Of a DNA stretch of 64,000 bases, positions 52,770 to 63,532 are shown piece by piece. Numbering within the stretch: the first letter of the stretch is position 1; the number at the start of each line of letters is the position of its first letter. The notes under the pieces were generated by a model. That model saw only the letters and a program-made list of their open reading frames with translations, did no database searches and was not told the DNA's origin. The position numbers were made by a program, and so were the translations under genes. Origin of the DNA: Streptococcus sp. CSL10205-OR2 (GTDB lineage: Bacteria > Bacillota > Bacilli > Lactobacillales > Streptococcaceae); the NCBI RefSeq assembly GCF_025660655.1, contig NZ_JAOTIN010000006.1:1-64000 (forward strand), in the 5' to 3' direction.

Positions 52770-54421
52770 CAAAAGTTATTATTGTAGGTGGTGTTGCTGG
52801 TGGTATGTCAGCTGCAACGCGTTTAAGACGTTTGATGGAAGATGCTGAGATTATTGTTTTTGAAAAGGGACCATTTGTTTCTTTTGCCAACTGTGGTCTT
52901 CCTTATTATGTTTCAGGAGAAATTAGTGACCGTGATCAATTGTTGGTTCAGACACCTGAGCGTTTACAAGCACGTTTTAATTTAGATGTTCGACCATTCC
53001 ATGAAGTGACCAACATTGATGCTACCAATCAAACTGTAACAGTCAAACATGATGGTGAAGAATTTGTTGAAAGCTATGATAAACTCATTTTATCACCGGG
53101 TGCTAAGCCTTTTGTTCCAACTATCGAAAATCTTAAACAAGCAACAAACGTTTTTCATCTTAGAAATGTTCCAGATCTTGATAAGATTATGACGCATATT
53201 GAAAGCCTTCACCCACAACATGCTGTTGTTGTTGGTGCAGGATTTATCGGTCTTGAAATGGCAGAAAACCTCACCAAAAAAGGGATAGCTGTTACAGTTG
53301 TTGAAAAAGCACCCCATGTTTTACCTGCTTTAGATGAGGAAATGGCAATCTTTGTTCAAAATGCACTTGAAAGAAATGGTGTTAAGGTCATTACTAGCCA
53401 GTCAGTGATTCGTTTTGAAGAAGAAGGCAAAAATCTAGTGTTAGAAGATGGCCAAATTCTTACGTCTGATTTGACCATTCTATCAGTTGGTATTCAGCCT
53501 GAAACAACATTAGCAAAACAAGCTGGCATTACTTTAGGATTTAGAAATGGTATTGTTGTTGATGAGCATTATGAAACTAATCTCAAAAACATCTATGCTG
53601 TTGGCGATGCTATCGTTGTGAAGCATCAAATCTCTCAAGAAGACGCTCTTGTTTCTCTTGCGTCACCAGCTAACCGTCAAGGTAGACAAGTGGCAGATGT
53701 GATTGCAGGACTAAAGAGAGAAAATAAAGGATCAATTGGAACAGCTATTGTTCGCATTTTTGATCAATCTGCAGCAATCACTGGTCTTAGTGAGCGTATT
53801 GCTAGAAATTTAGGTTATGATGTCTCAGTCGTTCACACATCAGGAAAAGACCATGCCAGTTATTATCCAGGGGCGACTGATATCACTCTCAAATTGATTT
53901 TTAATGCTAAAACTGGTCAAATCTATGGTGCCCAAGGTGTTGGACAAAAAGGTGTAGATAAACGCATTGACATATTAGCTACTGCCATTAAAGGCAATCT
54001 TACGATTTTTGATTTACCAGAATTAGAGTTGACCTACGCACCACCATTTGGCTCAGCAAAAGACCCTGTTAATATGATAGGATATGCTGCTATTAATATT
54101 TCTGAAGGTCTTAGTCAAAACATTCAGTGGCATGAATTATCACAAGCATTAGAAAATGGTGCTAAACTTTTAGACGTAAGAACAAGTCCAGAGGTTAAAA
54201 GAGGTCATTTCAAAGACTTCATCCACATTCCTCTAGATCAGTTACGCTCTCGTTTGAATGAGCTAGATAAGTCTAAAACTTACATCGTTAGTTGCCATAG
54301 TGGTCTAAGAAGTTATATTGCAGAACGTTTGCTACAACAAGAAGGATTCAATGTTAAGAACTTAGATGGTGCTTATTCACTTTATAATATTGTTAGACCA
54401 AAGGAGATTAGTCATGATTAA
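52766..54421 (+). CDS. CoA-disulfide reductase with C-terminal rhodanese domain
   Basis: A 551-residue FAD/NAD(P)H flavoprotein. The N-terminal FAD site VIIVGGVAGGMSAATRLRR (4-22) is followed by the redox cysteine in SFANCGLPYYVSG (about 43), a second nucleotide-binding motif VVVGAGFIGLEMAENL and YAVGDA. The C-terminal rhodanese domain (about 455-545) has VSCHSGLRS. Such CoaDR-RHD fusions reduce CoA persulfides and polysulfides. The operon context with CstR supports a sulfide/persulfide homeostasis role. Confidence 0.92.
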   Translation: MTKVIIVGGVAGGMSAATRLRRLMEDAEIIVFEKGPFVSFANCGLPYYVSGEISDRDQLLVQTPERLQARFNLDVRPFHEVTNIDATNQTVTVKHDGEEFVESYDKLILSPGAKPFVPTIENLKQATNVFHLRNVPDLDKIMTHIESLHPQHAVVVGAGFIGLEMAENLTKKGIAVTVVEKAPHVLPALDEEMAIFVQNALERNGVKVITSQSVIRFEEEGKNLVLEDGQILTSDLTILSVGIQPETTLAKQAGITLGFRNGIVVDEHYETNLKNIYAVGDAIVVKHQISQEDALVSLASPANRQGRQVADVIAGLKRENKGSIGTAIVRIFDQSAAITGLSERIARNLGYDVSVVHTSGKDHASYYPGATDITLKLIFNAKTGQIYGAQGVGQKGVDKRIDILATAIKGNLTIFDLPELELTYAPPFGSAKDPVNMIGYAAINISEGLSQNIQWHELSQALENGAKLLDVRTSPEVKRGHFKDFIHIPLDQLRSRLNELDKSKTYIVSCHSGLRSYIAERLLQQEGFNVKNLDGAYSLYNIVRPKEISHD

Positions 54422-54710
54422 AAGTATATCAATGAAAGATTTTCAAGAATTATATCACCAAAATCCATTAAATCTTGTAGATGTTCGTGAGCCTGATGAA
54501 TACGATAGTGGTCATATCCCAGGTGCTCAAAATTTACCGCTTAGTGATTTTCAGTCAACCTACCAAACACTTGATCCCAAAAAGGACTATTATATCGTTT
54601 GTCAATCAGGAAGTCGTTCACAAATGGCTAGTCAATTTTTAACAGCAAAAGGCTATCACGTTACGAATGTTGAAGGTGGCACAAGTGCCTGGCCAGAAAA
54701 TTTAGAATAA
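54414..54710 (+). CDS. Rhodanese-domain protein
   Basis: A 98-residue single rhodanese domain with VDVREPDEYDSGHIPGA and active loop CQSGSRSQ. ATG 54414, preceded by AAGGAGA, is used rather than the in-frame start at 54366; it overlaps the flavoprotein gene by 8 bases. It is the third gene and third rhodanese domain of the CstR-controlled operon. Confidence 0.9.
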   Translation: MIKSISMKDFQELYHQNPLNLVDVREPDEYDSGHIPGAQNLPLSDFQSTYQTLDPKKDYYIVCQSGSRSQMASQFLTAKGYHVTNVEGGTSAWPENLE

Positions 54711-54715
54711 TAAAG

Positions 54716-54739
54716 AGATGCTCTTATAGAGCATCTTTT
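54716..54739 (+). terminator. Terminator of the sulfide-response operon
   Basis: AGATGCTC, TTATA loop, GAGCATCT and TTT. Confidence 0.75.
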
Positions 54740-54810
54740 GACGTTATAGACCCTATTTACAACAAATTATGTTATGATTAAAGATAGTCAAAGAGATTGG
54801 AAGAAAACAG

Positions 54811-55971
54811 ATGTCAAATTTTATTGATTACATCAAAAAAAATCGCAACAAACATTTCAAAGAATTGCCCTTGAATGAAGTTGATATTGCAAGCATTAAT
54901 GAATTAAGTTACTTACCTATCGGTGAGGCCTTGTCTAATACAGAAAAAAAACAGTTTATCCCTATAAAGCAACTAGAAAAAGAAAACCATCTCTTTTTTA
55001 AACAAACTAACTATAATTTCATGACGACTAAAGAAAGAGTCATATTGTATCAAAATATACTTGATTCAAAGCGTTTTGGCGATATAGAAATTGGTTACTA
55101 TGTGAATGATATCAATTTAGACATTGAAAAACAGTTTTCCGCCATGATTTTTAGGTTACCATCCATCAATCACACTCAAGTGGTTTTTCGAGGGACTGAT
55201 GATAGTTTGATTGGTTGGAAAGAAGATGCCAAGATGACCTATATGAAAACCATCCCCTCTCATCAATCAGCTTTAAATTACCTCACATCATTTTTAAATG
55301 ATTGGCAAGGACAAGTTGTTGTTTCTGGACATTCAAAAGGAGGCAATCTTGCTTTATATGCTACCAGCATGATTAAAGAAATTCTTCAAGAAAAAGTTAC
55401 GGCTATCTACACTTTTGATTCACCAGGCCACTATCAGTCTTTACTTGATGCTTCTAGCTATCATAATATTAAGGATAAAATTATCTCTATCATGCCCAAG
55501 GAATCAATTGTTGGTGTTATGTTAAAACCTGATCTCGATAGTAAAATAGTTGAAAGTAAATCCTTTGCCTTTTTCCAACATAATATCTCACAATGGCAGG
55601 TTAAAGAGAATCAATTTTTACCAGCTAAGGATGCCACAATTATTAGTAAAGCATTAGAAGACACATTCAAATTGTGGCAAAAAGAATTATCAAGAAAGGA
55701 ATTAGAAACCTTTTTTAATATCTTTTTTGATTTGTTTTTTGATATTGGTGTTGAAAGTTTAGATGATATTAAAAACAACAAGCGAAAAACTTTAGCACAC
55801 CTGCTTAAAGAAATTGTCAACCTAAGACCAAAAGAAAAAAAGATTATGCGTAAATCTCTTAGAACGATGATTATTATTTTTAATCATAAGGCGATAGAAA
55901 AAGCTTTAGACTATCGACCAGAAATTGGTAAAGAATTTCTAGAGTGGATTCTCTCAGACAAAGAAGACTAA
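54811..55971 (+). CDS. Lipase-like alpha/beta-hydrolase, DUF2974 (Mbeg1-like)
   Basis: A 386-residue protein. The nucleophile elbow VVSGHSKGGNLALYA (about 170-184) and the RGTDDS oxyanion region place it among class 3 lipase-like hydrolases of the DUF2974 family. The C-terminal 130 residues are helical and basic. There is no signal peptide, so it is probably cytosolic. The substrate is unknown. Confidence 0.85.
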   Translation: MSNFIDYIKKNRNKHFKELPLNEVDIASINELSYLPIGEALSNTEKKQFIPIKQLEKENHLFFKQTNYNFMTTKERVILYQNILDSKRFGDIEIGYYVNDINLDIEKQFSAMIFRLPSINHTQVVFRGTDDSLIGWKEDAKMTYMKTIPSHQSALNYLTSFLNDWQGQVVVSGHSKGGNLALYATSMIKEILQEKVTAIYTFDSPGHYQSLLDASSYHNIKDKIISIMPKESIVGVMLKPDLDSKIVESKSFAFFQHNISQWQVKENQFLPAKDATIISKALEDTFKLWQKELSRKELETFFNIFFDLFFDIGVESLDDIKNNKRKTLAHLLKEIVNLRPKEKKIMRKSLRTMIIIFNHKAIEKALDYRPEIGKEFLEWILSDKED

Positions 55972-56104
55972 ATGACAAACAAAAGCTAGGATAAGTGTTT
56001 TTCCTTAGAAGCTTTTTACTACATCTATCGTCTTTAAATTTGCGTGTTTTTAGGAATCGTGTTAAGATAGATAAAGAGAAAATCAGAAGAAGAGGTATAA
56101 CATA

Positions 56105-56233
56105 GTGGCTTTTGGAGAAAATGGACCACGTAAGAAAACATTATTTGAAAAAATAACTATTGTTGTTGTTTTGTTAATGGCTTTTATTACAGTGGGATCA
56201 ATTATATTAAGTGCACTTAGTGCAATCATGTAG
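56105..56233 (+). CDS. DUF4044 small membrane protein (GTG start)
   Basis: A 42-residue protein, [16 protein letters not shown] followed by one hydrophobic helix (about 17-41). It starts at GTG with AGAAGAGG 7-13 bases upstream. This is the short DUF4044 family of lactic acid bacteria, commonly found next to obgE. No function is known. A terminator follows its stop codon directly. Confidence 0.8.
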   Translation: MAFGENGPRKKTLFEKITIVVVLLMAFITVGSIILSALSAIM

Positions 56234-56257
56234 AAAAACGCTTTTTAGCGTTTTTTT
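56234..56257 (+). terminator. Terminator of the DUF4044 gene
   Basis: AAAAACGCT, TTTT loop, AGCGTTTTT and further T, starting right after the stop codon. Confidence 0.8.
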
Positions 56258-56283
56258 CTACTAAGAAAGAAGTAGGAAAAGTT

Positions 56284-57594
56284 ATGAGTATGTTTTTAGA
56301 CACTGCTAAAATCCAAGTAAAAGCAGGACGAGGTGGTGATGGGATGGTCGCGTTTAGACGTGAAAAATATGTCCCAAATGGTGGTCCCTGGGGTGGTGAT
56401 GGTGGTCGTGGTGGCAATGTCATTTTTGTTGTCGATGAAGGTTTAAGAACTTTAATGGACTTTAGATACAATCGCCATTTTAAAGCTAAACCAGGTGAAA
56501 ATGGCATGTCAAAAGGGATGCACGGTAAAGGTGCAGAAGATTTGTATGTGAATGTTCCCCAAGGAACAACTGTTAAAGATGCCCAAACAGGCAAGGTTAT
56601 ATCAGACCTCGTTGAACACGGTCAAGAATTTATAGTGGCAAGAGGTGGCCGTGGAGGTCGAGGCAATATTCGTTTTGCCACACCAAGAAATCCTGCACCA
56701 GAAATTTCTGAAAATGGTGAACCAGGTGAAGAAAGAGAACTAGAGTTAGAATTAAAAATTTTGGCTGATGTTGGTTTAGTAGGTTTCCCATCTGTTGGTA
56801 AATCAACACTTTTGAGCGTAGTCTCTGCAGCTAAGCCAAAAATCGGTGCCTATCACTTTACAACCATTGTTCCAAATATTGGAATGGTGAGAACTAAATC
56901 TGGGGAATCTTTTGCCATGGCTGATCTTCCTGGTTTAATCGAAGGTGCTCACCAAGGTGTTGGGCTTGGAACACAATTTCTACGCCATATTGAACGTACT
57001 AGAGTTATCTTACATGTCATTGATATGAGTGGTAGTGAGGGACGTGACCCTTATGAAGATTACTTGGCTATCAATAAAGAATTAGAAAGCTATAACCTTC
57101 GTTTAATGGAACGTCCACAAATCATTGTGGCAAACAAGATGGACATGCCTGAAAGTCAGGAAAATCTAAAACAGTTTAAAGAAAAATTACAACAAAACTA
57201 TGATGAGTTTGATCAACCACCAATGATTTTTGCTGTTTCTGGCATTGCGCATCAAGGTCTGGAAGCTTTATTAGACGCTACAGCTGACTTATTGTCTAAA
57301 ACAGAAAGCTTTCCTCTTTATGAAGAAAGTCAGATGCTTGATGAAGCTTATTATGGGTTTGATGAAGAAGAAAAACCCTTTACTATTAGTCGTGATGATG
57401 ATGCCACTTGGGTATTATCAGGTGAAAAGATTGAAAAACTTTTTGTCATGACAAATATGGAGCGTGATGAATCAATCATGAAATTTGCTCGCCAATTGCG
57501 TGGCTTAGGTGTTGACCAAGCCCTTCGTGAACGTGGTGCCAAAGATGGTGATATCGTAAGAATTGGCAACTTTGAGTTTGAATTTGTAGATTAG
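56284..57594 (+). CDS. obgE: Obg family GTPase
   Basis: A 436-residue GTPase tied to 50S assembly and the stringent response. The glycine-rich Obg fold (1-158) includes [20 protein letters not shown]. The G domain (about 160-335) has [10 protein letters not shown] and DLPGLIEGA, and the C-terminal OCT domain spans about 350-432. Length and order are those of Firmicute Obg. Confidence 0.97.
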   Translation: MSMFLDTAKIQVKAGRGGDGMVAFRREKYVPNGGPWGGDGGRGGNVIFVVDEGLRTLMDFRYNRHFKAKPGENGMSKGMHGKGAEDLYVNVPQGTTVKDAQTGKVISDLVEHGQEFIVARGGRGGRGNIRFATPRNPAPEISENGEPGEERELELELKILADVGLVGFPSVGKSTLLSVVSAAKPKIGAYHFTTIVPNIGMVRTKSGESFAMADLPGLIEGAHQGVGLGTQFLRHIERTRVILHVIDMSGSEGRDPYEDYLAINKELESYNLRLMERPQIIVANKMDMPESQENLKQFKEKLQQNYDEFDQPPMIFAVSGIAHQGLEALLDATADLLSKTESFPLYEESQMLDEAYYGFDEEEKPFTISRDDDATWVLSGEKIEKLFVMTNMERDESIMKFARQLRGLGVDQALRERGAKDGDIVRIGNFEFEFVD

Positions 57595-57606
57595 GGAGTG
57601 ATAAGT

Positions 57607-57765
57607 ATGGGAGATAAACCAATATCATTCAAGGATAAAGATGGTCGTTTCGTTTCAGCTGCTGATATTTGGACAACTGAAAAATTAGAAGAACTTTTTA
57701 ACAAGCTCAATCCTAATCGTAAGTACCGATTGGAACGAGAAAAAAAGTTAAAAGAAACAAAATAA
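57607..57765 (+). CDS. Conserved small protein downstream of obgE
   Basis: A 52-residue hydrophilic protein, MGDKPISFKDKDGRFVSAAD... with a basic C-terminal tail. ATG 57607 has GGGAG 8 bases upstream; an in-frame GTG at 57598 is too close to the obgE stop to have a ribosome binding site. It is probably co-transcribed with obgE, which ends 12 bases before. No family recognised. Confidence 0.7.
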   Translation: MGDKPISFKDKDGRFVSAADIWTTEKLEELFNKLNPNRKYRLEREKKLKETK

Positions 57766-57777
57766 TCATTGCATCAT

Positions 57778-57810
57778 AAAAATACCCAACACATAGTGTT
57801 GGGTATTTTT
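57778..57810. terminator. Bidirectional terminator, obgE operon / glnPQ
   Basis: AAAATACCCAACAC pairs with GTGTTGGGTATTTT, with A and T runs on both sides of a short loop. Confidence 0.85.
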
Positions 57811-57812
57811 GA

Positions 57813-58553
57813 TTAGACGTTTAATACTTTATCAAGAAAGTCTTTGAGACGAGGATGTTTAGGATGATCAAAAATTTGTTCTGGACTACCATCTTCAAGG
57901 AACTCGCCACCATCAGTGAAAATAACGCGGTTAGCCACACGTCTTGCAAATCCCATCTCATGAGTAACAATTAACATAGTCATGCCTTGTTCTGCTAAAT
58001 CCTTCATAACATTTAACACGTCACCGACCATTTCAGGGTCAAGGGCAGAAGTAGGTTCATCAAAGAGCATGACGTCAGGATTCATGGCTAGACTTCTAGC
58101 GATAGCCACACGTTGTTTTTGCCCACCTGATAAACTACCCGGAAAAGCAGCTGCTTTATCAGAAAGGCCTACTTTTTCAAGTAATTCTAAACCAATCGTT
58201 TTAGCTTCTTCTTGTGAGTACTTTCCTAGCTCGACAGGTGCAAAAATAACATTATCAAGCACTGACATGTGGGGAAATAAATTGAAATGTTGGAAAACCA
58301 TACCAATATTTTCTCTAGCCTTATCAACATTAGTGTCTTTATTTGATAAGTCAAAACCATCAATGATTACTTTACCACTGGTGATGCTTTCTAGACGATT
58401 AAGTGTTCTTAAAAAGGTTGATTTTCCTGAACCTGATGGCCCGATAATACATACCACATCACCTTCGTGAAACTGGGTTGTGATACCTTTTAACACCTCA
58501 TTTTTACCAAATGATTTATGTAAATCTTGAACATCAATTTTTAATGTTGTCAT
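57813..58553 (-). CDS. glnQ: Glutamine ABC transporter ATP-binding protein
   Basis: A 246-residue ATPase of the polar amino acid class. Walker [10 protein letters not shown] (about 38-46), Q-loop [12 protein letters not shown], signature [13 protein letters not shown], Walker [14 protein letters not shown] and the H-loop in VTHEMGFA are all canonical. It is the second gene of the operon; its ATG shares one base with the stop of glnP. Confidence 0.95.
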   Translation of the reverse strand: MTTLKIDVQDLHKSFGKNEVLKGITTQFHEGDVVCIIGPSGSGKSTFLRTLNRLESITSGKVIIDGFDLSNKDTNVDKARENIGMVFQHFNLFPHMSVLDNVIFAPVELGKYSQEEAKTIGLELLEKVGLSDKAAAFPGSLSGGQKQRVAIARSLAMNPDVMLFDEPTSALDPEMVGDVLNVMKDLAEQGMTMLIVTHEMGFARRVANRVIFTDGGEFLEDGSPEQIFDHPKHPRLKDFLDKVLNV

Positions 58554-60706
58554 TAGTTAGACCTCTTTTCTAGGCGTTTTGCTAGTCTTGTTAGGAGAGT
58601 AATAATCACCAAGTACATGATGGCTAAAATAGCATACATTCGAAAGCTCTGGTAATTACGGGCGATAATAATCTTACCGGTTTGGAAAAGTTCAACTAAT
58701 CCAATAGCGGAAATGATAGTTGTGTCTTTAAGTGAGATAACAAATTGGTTGATGAAGTTAGGTAACATCAATCGAATTGCCTGAGGAAGAATGATTTTTC
58801 TCATTGTAGTTGTATAAGAAACCCCTAAACTTCGACTGGCTTCCATTTGTCCAGCTGCCACAGCTTCAATACCACCACGAACAATTTCTGCAATATAAGC
58901 ACCACCGTTTAAACTAAGTGCAATTGTACCAGCAACAAAATCATTGATGGGGCTTTGTTGACCAGTCATTGATTCGATAAGGTTGGGAATTCCCCAGAAG
59001 ATAAAGGCGGCAACAATCATTAAGGGAATACCACGAACAACGTCAACAAAAATAGCAGCGATAACGCGAAGTCCCTTAATAGGACTAACGCTCATCATCC
59101 CAAAAATTAAACCAATGACTATGGCTAAAGCAAATGAAATAATAGCCAAGGCAAGTGTTCTCAGAAGTCCTGTTAATAATTGTTGGTAGTTATTTGAAAT
59201 TAAACCAAAAATGGTGGTTTCATCGATAGATGATTCCTGATTTTGTTTTTCACCTAAATAGCTTGCAATAATTTTATCATATTCGCCACTTTCTTTCAAA
59301 GCAGCCAATCCATTATTAAACATTTCGATTAATTCTGGATGACTTCCTTTTTTTACCGCAAACCCATACTCTCCAGAAGGTTCTCCAGAAATTGGTGTTT
59401 CAAACTCACGACCTTGTTCTATGGCATATTTTAAAACAGCTTCATCATCCATTAATGCCTCTAAAGAACCGGAATTGAGACTATCATACATGGCTGAAGC
59501 TTCATCAAAAGGTTTTAAGACATAGTCGTACTTATCAGCATGTTCTTCTAAAAATTGGTAAGAAGCTGTTCCTGTTTTGGCTCCAACAGTTTTTCCTGCT
59601 AAATTCTCATAAGCTGTGATAGCACTATCTTCTTTAACAGCTAGAATAATATTTGACGTATAATAAGAATCTGAAAAATCAAAAATAGCTTTTCTTTCAT
59701 CAGTGATAGACATACCAGCAATAACACCATCAGCTTGACCTGATTGAACAGCATTTAAAGCAGCGTCAAAACCGGGATGCGTAATCTCTATTGAAAACCC
59801 TTGTTGTTTCGCAATAGCCTTAATCAGTTCTAAATCAATACCGACATACTCACCACTGTCATTTTGATATTCAAATGGAGCAAATGAAGAGTCTGATACC
59901 AGATGATAGGTGTCTTTTAAAGGAGTTGCTTTTTTAGAAGCATCACCAATAGCATCTGTATCAAGAGAAGTCCATTTTTTAATGATAGTAGCATAACTAC
60001 CGTTTTCTTTCATTTGTTTTAATGCATGATTGAAATCATCAATTAAGTACTCGTGTTGACTTCCTTTTTTAACTGCAAAAGCAAAACTACCAACCGTTTC
60101 ACCAGCCATTTCAATGCGTAAATCTTGCCCTTGTCTAATAGCATATTGAGCAATTGGTTTATCATCCATAACAGCAAATACAGAACCTGAGTTTAAACTA
60201 TTATACATGAGATCGCTTGTGTCGAATGCTTTAAGTGAGTAGCCATATTCTTTTTGGTGCTCTTTTAAAAAACTTTGTGAAACTGTACCATTTTTAACAC
60301 CAACAACTTTCCCTTTTAACTGCTCATAATCAGTCACTTTATTTTTTGATGTGGTAATAATAACAATTTGTGAATCATAGTAGGTGTCTGAAAAAGTAAA
60401 GACTTTTTTTCTATCCTCTGTTACTGACATTCCAGCCATTATGGCGTCAGCCTGACCAGCTTGAACGGCATTAACAGCTGCATCAAAACCAGGAAAAGTC
60501 ATCTCATAATCCCATCCAGAAATGTCAGCTACTTCTTTAATAATATCAACATCAATCCCTTTGTAAACGTGATCGGAATCTTTAAATTCAAAAGGAGCGT
60601 ATGTAGAATCAGAAACAATCGTAATCTTGTCAGCCATGACGGTCTGTTGTGTCAAAAAGACAATTGATAGGAGCGATAGGAAGAATGGTAATAATTTTTT
60701 AAACAT
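58553..60706 (-). CDS. glnP: Glutamine ABC transporter, two binding domains fused to permease
   Basis: A 717-residue fusion. A signal peptide (1-25) is followed by two tandem substrate-binding domains (about 27-245 and 262-485), both with a Sx[14 protein letters not shown] opening and GFDAAxNAVQxGQAD. A five-helix permease domain (about 500-715) contains the EAA-like loop with [12 protein letters not shown]. This is the GlnP plan of lactic acid bacteria, taking up glutamine, glutamate or asparagine. GlnR boxes upstream agree. AGAGG precedes the ATG on the minus strand. Confidence 0.95.
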   Translation of the reverse strand: MFKKLLPFFLSLLSIVFLTQQTVMADKITIVSDSTYAPFEFKDSDHVYKGIDVDIIKEVADISGWDYEMTFPGFDAAVNAVQAGQADAIMAGMSVTEDRKKVFTFSDTYYDSQIVIITTSKNKVTDYEQLKGKVVGVKNGTVSQSFLKEHQKEYGYSLKAFDTSDLMYNSLNSGSVFAVMDDKPIAQYAIRQGQDLRIEMAGETVGSFAFAVKKGSQHEYLIDDFNHALKQMKENGSYATIIKKWTSLDTDAIGDASKKATPLKDTYHLVSDSSFAPFEYQNDSGEYVGIDLELIKAIAKQQGFSIEITHPGFDAALNAVQSGQADGVIAGMSITDERKAIFDFSDSYYTSNIILAVKEDSAITAYENLAGKTVGAKTGTASYQFLEEHADKYDYVLKPFDEASAMYDSLNSGSLEALMDDEAVLKYAIEQGREFETPISGEPSGEYGFAVKKGSHPELIEMFNNGLAALKESGEYDKIIASYLGEKQNQESSIDETTIFGLISNNYQQLLTGLLRTLALAIISFALAIVIGLIFGMMSVSPIKGLRVIAAIFVDVVRGIPLMIVAAFIFWGIPNLIESMTGQQSPINDFVAGTIALSLNGGAYIAEIVRGGIEAVAAGQMEASRSLGVSYTTTMRKIILPQAIRLMLPNFINQFVISLKDTTIISAIGLVELFQTGKIIIARNYQSFRMYAILAIMYLVIITLLTRLAKRLEKRSN

Positions 60707-60721
60707 AAAGCCTCTTTTCTA

Positions 60722-60738
60722 TGTTATAAATTATAACA
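60722..60738. promoter_or_regulatory. GlnR operator 1 overlapping the glnP -10
   Basis: TGTTATAAATTATAACA fits TGTNAN7TNACA exactly and is a perfect palindrome. The glnP -10 (TATAAT on the minus strand, 60730-60735) lies inside it, so GlnR would block RNA polymerase. Confidence 0.8.
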
Positions 60739-60758
60739 TAATAACAGATATATAACAA
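60730..60758 (-). promoter_or_regulatory. Promoter of glnPQ
   Basis: On the minus strand -35 TTGTTA (60758-60753), a 17-base spacer and an extended -10 TGTTATAAT ending at 60730. Confidence 0.65.
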
Positions 60759-60773
60759 ATCAAAATAAAAAAC

Positions 60774-60790
60774 TGTTATAAAACATAACA
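60774..60790. promoter_or_regulatory. GlnR operator 2
   Basis: TGTTATAAAACATAACA also fits TGTNAN7TNACA. It is 52 bases from operator 1, close to five helical turns, so two dimers would bind on the same face. Confidence 0.75.
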
Positions 60791-60857
60791 TAAAATCAAG
60801 AGATTTACTTATGAAATTCATGGTCGTTTATGATAAAATAACTAATGAGGTAAAGAT

Positions 60858-62843
60858 ATGATAAATCGAAAAAATGATAATCACTTTAAACTAGTTTCAA
60901 AATATGAGCCTTCAGGTGATCAACCACAAGCTATTGAGTCTTTGGTGGATAATATTGAAGGTGGTGAAAAAGCCCAAATTTTACTAGGGGCAACAGGAAC
61001 GGGTAAAACCTATACCATGAGTCAGGTGATTCAAAAGGTTAATAAACCGACACTGGTGATTGCTCATAACAAAACGCTAGCTGGTCAACTTTATGGAGAG
61101 TTTAAAGAATTCTTTCCTGATAATGCAGTCGAATATTTCGTTTCTTACTATGATTACTATCAACCAGAAGCCTATGTGCCTTCTAGTGATACCTATATTG
61201 AAAAAGATAGTTCTGTCAATGACGAGATTGATAAACTAAGACACAGTGCCACATCTGCTCTACTTGAAAGAAATGATGTGATTGTTGTGGCATCCGTCAG
61301 TTGCATTTATGGTTTGGGTTCTCCTACTGAATATGCTGAAAGTGTTGTTAGTTTACGTCCTGGTCTTGAGATTTCAAGAGACCAGTTACTCAATGATTTG
61401 GTCAATATCCAGTTTGAGCGCAATGACATTGATTTTCAACGTGGTCGTTTTCGTGTCCGTGGCGATGTGGTTGAAGTTTTTCCAGCCAGTCGTGATGACC
61501 ATGCTTTTAGGATTGAATTCTTTGGTGATGAGATTGATAGGATAAGAGAAATCGAATCTTTAACTGGGCGTGTGATTGGTGAGGTTGAACATCTTGGTAT
61601 CTTCCCTGCTACTCACTTTATGACCAACGAAGAACGAATGGAAGAGTCTATTGCAAAAATTCAGGCAGAATTAACTGAACAATTAGCTGTTTTTGAAAAA
61701 GAAGGTAAATTGTTAGAAGCACAACGCCTCAAACAACGAACAGAGTACGATATCGAGATGCTTCGTGAAATGGGCTACACTAACGGTGTTGAAAATTATT
61801 CTCGTCATATGGACGGAAGAAGTGAGGGAGAGCCTCCGTTTACCCTTTTAGATTTCTTTCCAGATGATTTTTTAATCATGATTGATGAGAGTCATATGAC
61901 GATGGGGCAGATAAAAGGCATGTACAATGGAGATCGCTCCAGAAAACAAATGTTGGTGGATTATGGTTTCAGGTTGCCAAGTGCACTTGATAATCGACCA
62001 CTAAGAAGAGAAGAATTTGAAGAACATGTCCACCAAATTGTTTACGTATCAGCCACACCGGGAGATTATGAAATGGCTCAGACTGATACAGTTGTTGAAC
62101 AGATTATTCGTCCAACTGGACTGCTTGACCCGATTGTTGACGTGAGACCAACCATGGGACAAATTGATGACCTGCTTAGTGAGATTAATGAACGTGTCAG
62201 TCGAGGCGAGAGAACTTTTATCACAACGTTGACCAAGAAAATGGCAGAAGATTTGACTGATTACTTCAAAGAGATGGGGATTAAGGTTAAATATATGCAC
62301 TCAGATATTAAAACCTTAGAACGTACTGAGATTATTAGAGATTTAAGGTTGGGTGTTTTTGATGTTTTGATTGGGATTAACCTCTTACGTGAAGGTATTG
62401 ATGTACCAGAAGTTAGTTTGGTGGCCATTTTGGATGCCGATAAAGAAGGTTTTCTTAGAAATACACGTGGCCTTATTCAAACCATTGGCCGTGCCGCAAG
62501 AAATGCTGATGGGCGCGTGATTATGTACGCAGATAAAATGACAGACTCAATGAGTCAAGCCATCAAAGAAACGGCACGACGTCGTGAGATTCAAATGGCT
62601 TATAACGAAGAACATGGTATCATACCAAAAACGATTAAAAAAGACATCAGAGATCTTATCGCGATTACAAAAAGTGTGGCTAAAGACGATGAGCCACTTG
62701 ATTATGATAAGATGACTAAAAAAGAACGACAAGAAGCGATTAAAAAACTCCAAAGCCAAATGCAAGAAGCAGCAGAAATCCTTGACTTTGAGTTGGCCGC
62801 TCAAATCCGCGATATGATACTGGAATTAAAAACGATGGATTAA
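60858..62843 (+). CDS. uvrB: Excinuclease ABC subunit B
   Basis: A 661-residue damage-verifying helicase subunit of nucleotide excision repair. The P-loop [11 protein letters not shown] (about 44-54), the beta-hairpin with [12 protein letters not shown], the helicase motif IDESHM, GRAARN and the C-terminal UVR motif ([16 protein letters not shown]) for UvrC contact are present. The gene is divergent to glnPQ; TGATAAAAT at about 60831 is a likely extended -10. Confidence 0.97.
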   Translation: MINRKNDNHFKLVSKYEPSGDQPQAIESLVDNIEGGEKAQILLGATGTGKTYTMSQVIQKVNKPTLVIAHNKTLAGQLYGEFKEFFPDNAVEYFVSYYDYYQPEAYVPSSDTYIEKDSSVNDEIDKLRHSATSALLERNDVIVVASVSCIYGLGSPTEYAESVVSLRPGLEISRDQLLNDLVNIQFERNDIDFQRGRFRVRGDVVEVFPASRDDHAFRIEFFGDEIDRIREIESLTGRVIGEVEHLGIFPATHFMTNEERMEESIAKIQAELTEQLAVFEKEGKLLEAQRLKQRTEYDIEMLREMGYTNGVENYSRHMDGRSEGEPPFTLLDFFPDDFLIMIDESHMTMGQIKGMYNGDRSRKQMLVDYGFRLPSALDNRPLRREEFEEHVHQIVYVSATPGDYEMAQTDTVVEQIIRPTGLLDPIVDVRPTMGQIDDLLSEINERVSRGERTFITTLTKKMAEDLTDYFKEMGIKVKYMHSDIKTLERTEIIRDLRLGVFDVLIGINLLREGIDVPEVSLVAILDADKEGFLRNTRGLIQTIGRAARNADGRVIMYADKMTDSMSQAIKETARRREIQMAYNEEHGIIPKTIKKDIRDLIAITKSVAKDDEPLDYDKMTKKERQEAIKKLQSQMQEAAEILDFELAAQIRDMILELKTMD

Positions 62844-62877
62844 GACATAAGATAATCGTAATAGTCTTCTATACAAC

Positions 62878-62892
62878 TCATTTTCAAAATGA
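62878..62892. repeat. Short palindrome after uvrB
   Basis: TCATTTT, C, AAAATGA. It lies about 90 bases before the small membrane protein gene and could be an operator. Confidence 0.25.
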
Positions 62893-62984
62893 TATCATTA
62901 ATGTTATTAAGCGACTATTAAAAAGTAATGATTTATTTTCTTAATTTAATTTTCATATGACAATAAAAAGAAAGAGAAATTTAA

Positions 62985-63443
62985 ATGACTAAAAAAAATA
63001 ATTGGATAATGTGGATTTTTATGCTAGTTTACCTGTTGCTTTTCTTGTTTTTTATAGTACAAGTCTATCTATGGAATGGTGTTACGATATTATATCTTAG
63101 TATTTTTACTTTTGGCCTTCCTTTGGTTTATATGCTACTACCATTGTTGGGATTAAGGATGTTCAAGTTGAAAAGTAAGAAATCTATTTATTTGAGTTTT
63201 ATATTTAGCTTATCGCCACTTCCTTATCTATTTTTAACGTTAAAGGCATTACCTTTCCAAAATCTTGGAAGTAGCGGGGACTCTTTTGTAAAAGTAGCTT
63301 ATGAACAAGCAGTTGTGGTTATTTTTGCATTAACATTGTTTATTATCACTTCAATAGTTTCATTATTCTTTTGTTTGGAGCGTTTCGAAAAGAAAGAAAA
63401 GAATCCTGAGCTTTTTGAAAATATTGAAAAAACTTCTAAGTGA
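62985..63443 (+). CDS. Small polytopic membrane protein
   Basis: A 152-residue protein with four hydrophobic segments (about 7-30, 34-55, 63-85 and 107-130) and a charged C-terminus. I do not recognise the family. The ribosome binding site is weak (AAAGAGAA), and the gene stands alone between uvrB and the Nudix gene. Confidence 0.65.
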   Translation: MTKKNNWIMWIFMLVYLLLFLFFIVQVYLWNGVTILYLSIFTFGLPLVYMLLPLLGLRMFKLKSKKSIYLSFIFSLSPLPYLFLTLKALPFQNLGSSGDSFVKVAYEQAVVVIFALTLFIITSIVSLFFCLERFEKKEKNPELFENIEKTSK

Positions 63444-63532
63444 AGATCTTATACATTATTCAATTATTTAAAATAGTCACCATTTCTCAAGAAAAGTTGT
63501 GCTTTATAGTTTTTAAAAAATAGGAGAATTTT

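Noticed and set aside
57982-58470. 162-codon plus-strand frame opposite glnQ
   Set aside because: Antisense to a fully conserved ABC ATPase with no ribosome binding site.
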